NCBI RefSeq assembly: GCF_900115165.1
Contig: NZ_FOVP01000004.1
Span: forward strand, 124,001-188,000
DNA: 64,000 nt
Reading direction: 5' to 3'
DNA from: Roseovarius lutimaris
GTDB taxonomy: Bacteria; Pseudomonadota; Alphaproteobacteria; Rhodobacterales; Rhodobacteraceae
Shown: one piece after another, positions 62,146 through 64,000 of the stretch
How the letters are laid out: the number at the start of each line of letters is the position of its first letter
How positions within the stretch are numbered: position 1 is the stretch's first letter
Program-made: the position numbers and the translations under genes
Notes under the pieces: generated by a model
Seen by the model: only the letters and a program-made list of their open reading frames with translations
Databases searched by the model: none
What the model was told of the DNA's origin: nothing

Positions 62146-63584
62146 TTCCTTGCCTTGCCGGGTTTGCCCTCGTCACGGTGAAGTTTGTATTCCTCGGGGA
62201 TCGGCATGCGGTTGAAGGCGTCCAATCCGGCGATCTTGTAGGCCTCGGCGAGTGTCGGATAGTTGAAGGTATTCTGCACAAAGTAATCCACCGTGCCCTT
62301 GAGGTTCAGCACCGCCTGCGCGATGTGAATAAGCTCGGTCGCGCCTTCGCCGACAATCTGAACCCCCAGAACCCGGCGGGTCTTGAGCGAAAACAACATC
62401 TTGAGAAGCCCGTGTTCCAGCCCCATGATATGCCCACGGCTGGTTTCGCGGAACCGCGCGATGCCCACTTCATAGGGAATGCCGCGCTCCTTCATTTCTT
62501 CTTCGGACATGCCGCAGGTCGAAATCTCGGGGACCGAATAGATGCCGTAGGGGAACCACGGGCTTTCGGGCAAGGTTGGTGTTTCAAGCGCATGACAGGC
62601 CGCCACGCGCCCCTGTTGCACCGAGGTTGAGGCCAGAGAGGGGTGGCCGATCACATCGCCCGCCGCATAGATATGCGGCACGGCGGTCTGATAGGTCTTG
62701 CGATCCACCTCAAGCCGCCCGCGATGGTCAGTCTCAAGGCCGGCGGCGGCGACGTCAAGGCTTTCGGTGGCGCCCATCCGCCCGGCGGCGAAAAGCAACA
62801 TTTCGGCGCGCACATGACGGCCATTGGCAAGGCTTACCTCGATATGCTCGCCCGCGTCCTCGATCGTTTCGATGGCAGAGCCAAGCCGCAGATCGACACC
62901 ATTTTCGCGGATTTGATGGGTGAAATCCTGAATGAGCGCGTCGTCGATGAAATCGAGGAAGGTCTCGCGTGGCTCGATCAGAGTCACGCGCACATCCAGC
63001 GCCGAGAACATCGTGGCATATTCCACCCCGATCACCCCGGCGCCGACCACGATCAGGCTGCGCGGGATCTGGGCGAGTTCCAGAAACTCGTCACTATCGA
63101 CCACGGTGCGCCCGTTAAAAGGCACGGTGTCGGGCCGATAGGTCTTGGTCCCGGTGGAAATCAGAAACCTTTCGGCGGTCAGACGGGTAAAATCGCCCGC
63201 CTCGGTGGCCACGTCGATGGTCTGCGCATCGACGAAACGCGCTAACCCGTGAAGCGTGTCGACGTGGTTGCGGGCGAACTGATGCTCAAGCACGTCAACC
63301 TCGTGATCGAGCGTCATGTGCAACCGCGCCTTGAGATCCTCGGCGGCGATATCATCCTTGACCCGATAAGAGCGGCCATAAAAGCTGCGCTCGCGCCAGC
63401 CCGAGAGGTTAAGCACCGTCTCGCGCAGAGTCTTGGACGGGATCGTGCCGGTGTGCACCGAGACCCCGCCAAGCCGGTCCTTGCGGTCAATGACCAGCAC
63501 CCGGCGCTTGAGTTTGCCGGCCTGAATGGCCGCCGCCCTGCCCGCCGGGCCAGAGCCGATGATGATCAGGTCATAATGGCTCAT
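62142..63584 (-). CDS. sthA: Soluble (Si-specific) NAD(P) transhydrogenase
   Basis: 480 residues, a flavoprotein that exchanges hydride between NADPH and NAD+. N-terminal FAD motif [10 protein letters not shown] and second NAD motif [11 protein letters not shown]. The redox disulfide of lipoamide dehydrogenases is replaced ([17 protein letters not shown]), which identifies SthA rather than Lpd. [13 protein letters not shown] binds FAD. The C-terminus ([23 protein letters not shown]) is characteristic. It lies between yaiI (overlapping) and the S-formylglutathione hydrolase gene (three bases away). Confidence 0.95.
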   Translation of the reverse strand: MSHYDLIIIGSGPAGRAAAIQAGKLKRRVLVIDRKDRLGGVSVHTGTIPSKTLRETVLNLSGWRERSFYGRSYRVKDDIAAEDLKARLHMTLDHEVDVLEHQFARNHVDTLHGLARFVDAQTIDVATEAGDFTRLTAERFLISTGTKTYRPDTVPFNGRTVVDSDEFLELAQIPRSLIVVGAGVIGVEYATMFSALDVRVTLIEPRETFLDFIDDALIQDFTHQIRENGVDLRLGSAIETIEDAGEHIEVSLANGRHVRAEMLLFAAGRMGATESLDVAAAGLETDHRGRLEVDRKTYQTAVPHIYAAGDVIGHPSLASTSVQQGRVAACHALETPTLPESPWFPYGIYSVPEISTCGMSEEEMKERGIPYEVGIARFRETSRGHIMGLEHGLLKMLFSLKTRRVLGVQIVGEGATELIHIAQAVLNLKGTVDYFVQNTFNYPTLAEAYKIAGLDAFNRMPIPEEYKLHRDEGKPGKARK

Positions 63585-63587
63585 GTT

Positions 63588-64000
63588 TTAATCCGCATAG
63601 AGGGCTTCGGCGTGGAACGACACGTGGTCCTCCATGAAGCTCGACATGAAGAAATAGCTGTGATCATAGCCCTTCTGCATGCGGAACGTGCCCTCTTGGC
63701 GGCGTGCAAAGGCGGCATCGGCAAGGGTTTCGGGACGCAGCAGATCAAGGAACTGATCATTGGTGCCGGTATCCACCAGAACCGGCCCGTCAAAGCCGGT
63801 TTCGCGCATCAGGACGCTAGCGTCATGCGCTGCCCATTTGCTTTCATCCTCGCCAAGATAGGCGGTGAATTGCTTGCGGCCCCAATCGCTTGCGGTCGGG
63901 TTGCAGATCGGCGCAAAGGCCGAGACGGAGCGGTAACGCCCGGCGAGGCCCATAGCGAGGGTCAGCGCGCCGTGCCCGCCCATGGAATGGCCGGTGATCG
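63588..64000 (-). CDS. fghA: S-formylglutathione hydrolase, C-terminal part (runs off the window)
   Basis: The gene enters from the right edge; about 137 codons are present. The text opens ITGHSMGGHGALTLA with the catalytic Ser, followed by FAPICNPTASDWGRKQF, DGPVLVDTGTNDQFL with the likely catalytic Asp, and GYDHSYFFMSSFMEDHVSFH with the His. This is the glutathione-dependent formaldehyde detoxification esterase, releasing formate. It is three bases from sthA. The start and the first half are outside the window. Confidence 0.93.
   Translation of the reverse strand, partial: ITGHSMGGHGALTLAMGLAGRYRSVSAFAPICNPTASDWGRKQFTAYLGEDESKWAAHDASVLMRETGFDGPVLVDTGTNDQFLDLLRPETLADAAFARRQEGTFRMQKGYDHSYFFMSSFMEDHVSFHAEALYAD

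Overview
The window looks like a chromosomal segment of a Rhodobacteraceae (roseobacter-type) alphaproteobacterium. This rests on high-GC coding sequence, tightly packed operons with ATGA stop/start overlaps, a serC-serA operon with a hairpin leader, a glcDEF operon, a Rhizobium etli-type asparaginase, a soluble transhydrogenase, and dispersed intergenic repeats of a kind I associate with this family. The genus cannot be decided from the sequence alone.

Layout. 1-5.3 kb is core metabolism on the minus strand: the N-terminus of a probable sensor kinase, a thiolase, a metallophosphoesterase, serA and serC. 5.3-24.4 kb is an accessory block on the plus strand with six unusual genes, none with a signal peptide: a trypsin-like protein that has lost the middle of its fold, a small partner, two paralogous beta-rich proteins, a 1259-residue protein and a 3970-residue protein. 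serB starts immediately after the block. The block therefore separates serC and serB, and a serC-type leader hairpin is found at both of its edges. 25.4-31.4 kb holds an asparaginase, an IalB-like periplasmic protein, an orphan contractile tail-sheath gene carrying an inserted beta domain, a DUF4139 protein and a small DNA-binding-like protein.

31.4-39.2 kb carries asd, an HDAC-like deacetylase with an MFS transporter, three mechanosensitive channels (two MscS, one MscL), rsfS-rlmH and a DUF1285 protein. 39.3-46 kb is a MoxR - DUF58 - BatA/DUF4159 - membrane protein operon. 47-51 kb is glcDEF behind a GntR-like operator. 51-54.8 kb has two tandem trypsin-like proteases, an hsp20 gene behind a ROSE-type RNA thermometer, and a four-module periplasmic protein (YbaY-like, MliC-like, COG3650-like, META). 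54.8-64 kb holds gabD, two alpha/beta hydrolases, an MFS and an EamA transporter, an ornithine cyclodeaminase homologue, a YaiI-family protein, sthA and the 3' part of an S-formylglutathione hydrolase gene.

The most unusual parts are the giant-protein block with its flanking leaders, and the isolated tail-sheath gene 3 kb beyond it. No CRISPR array, rRNA, tRNA, transposase or integrase was recognised. All family assignments were made by reading motifs by eye; no database search was run.
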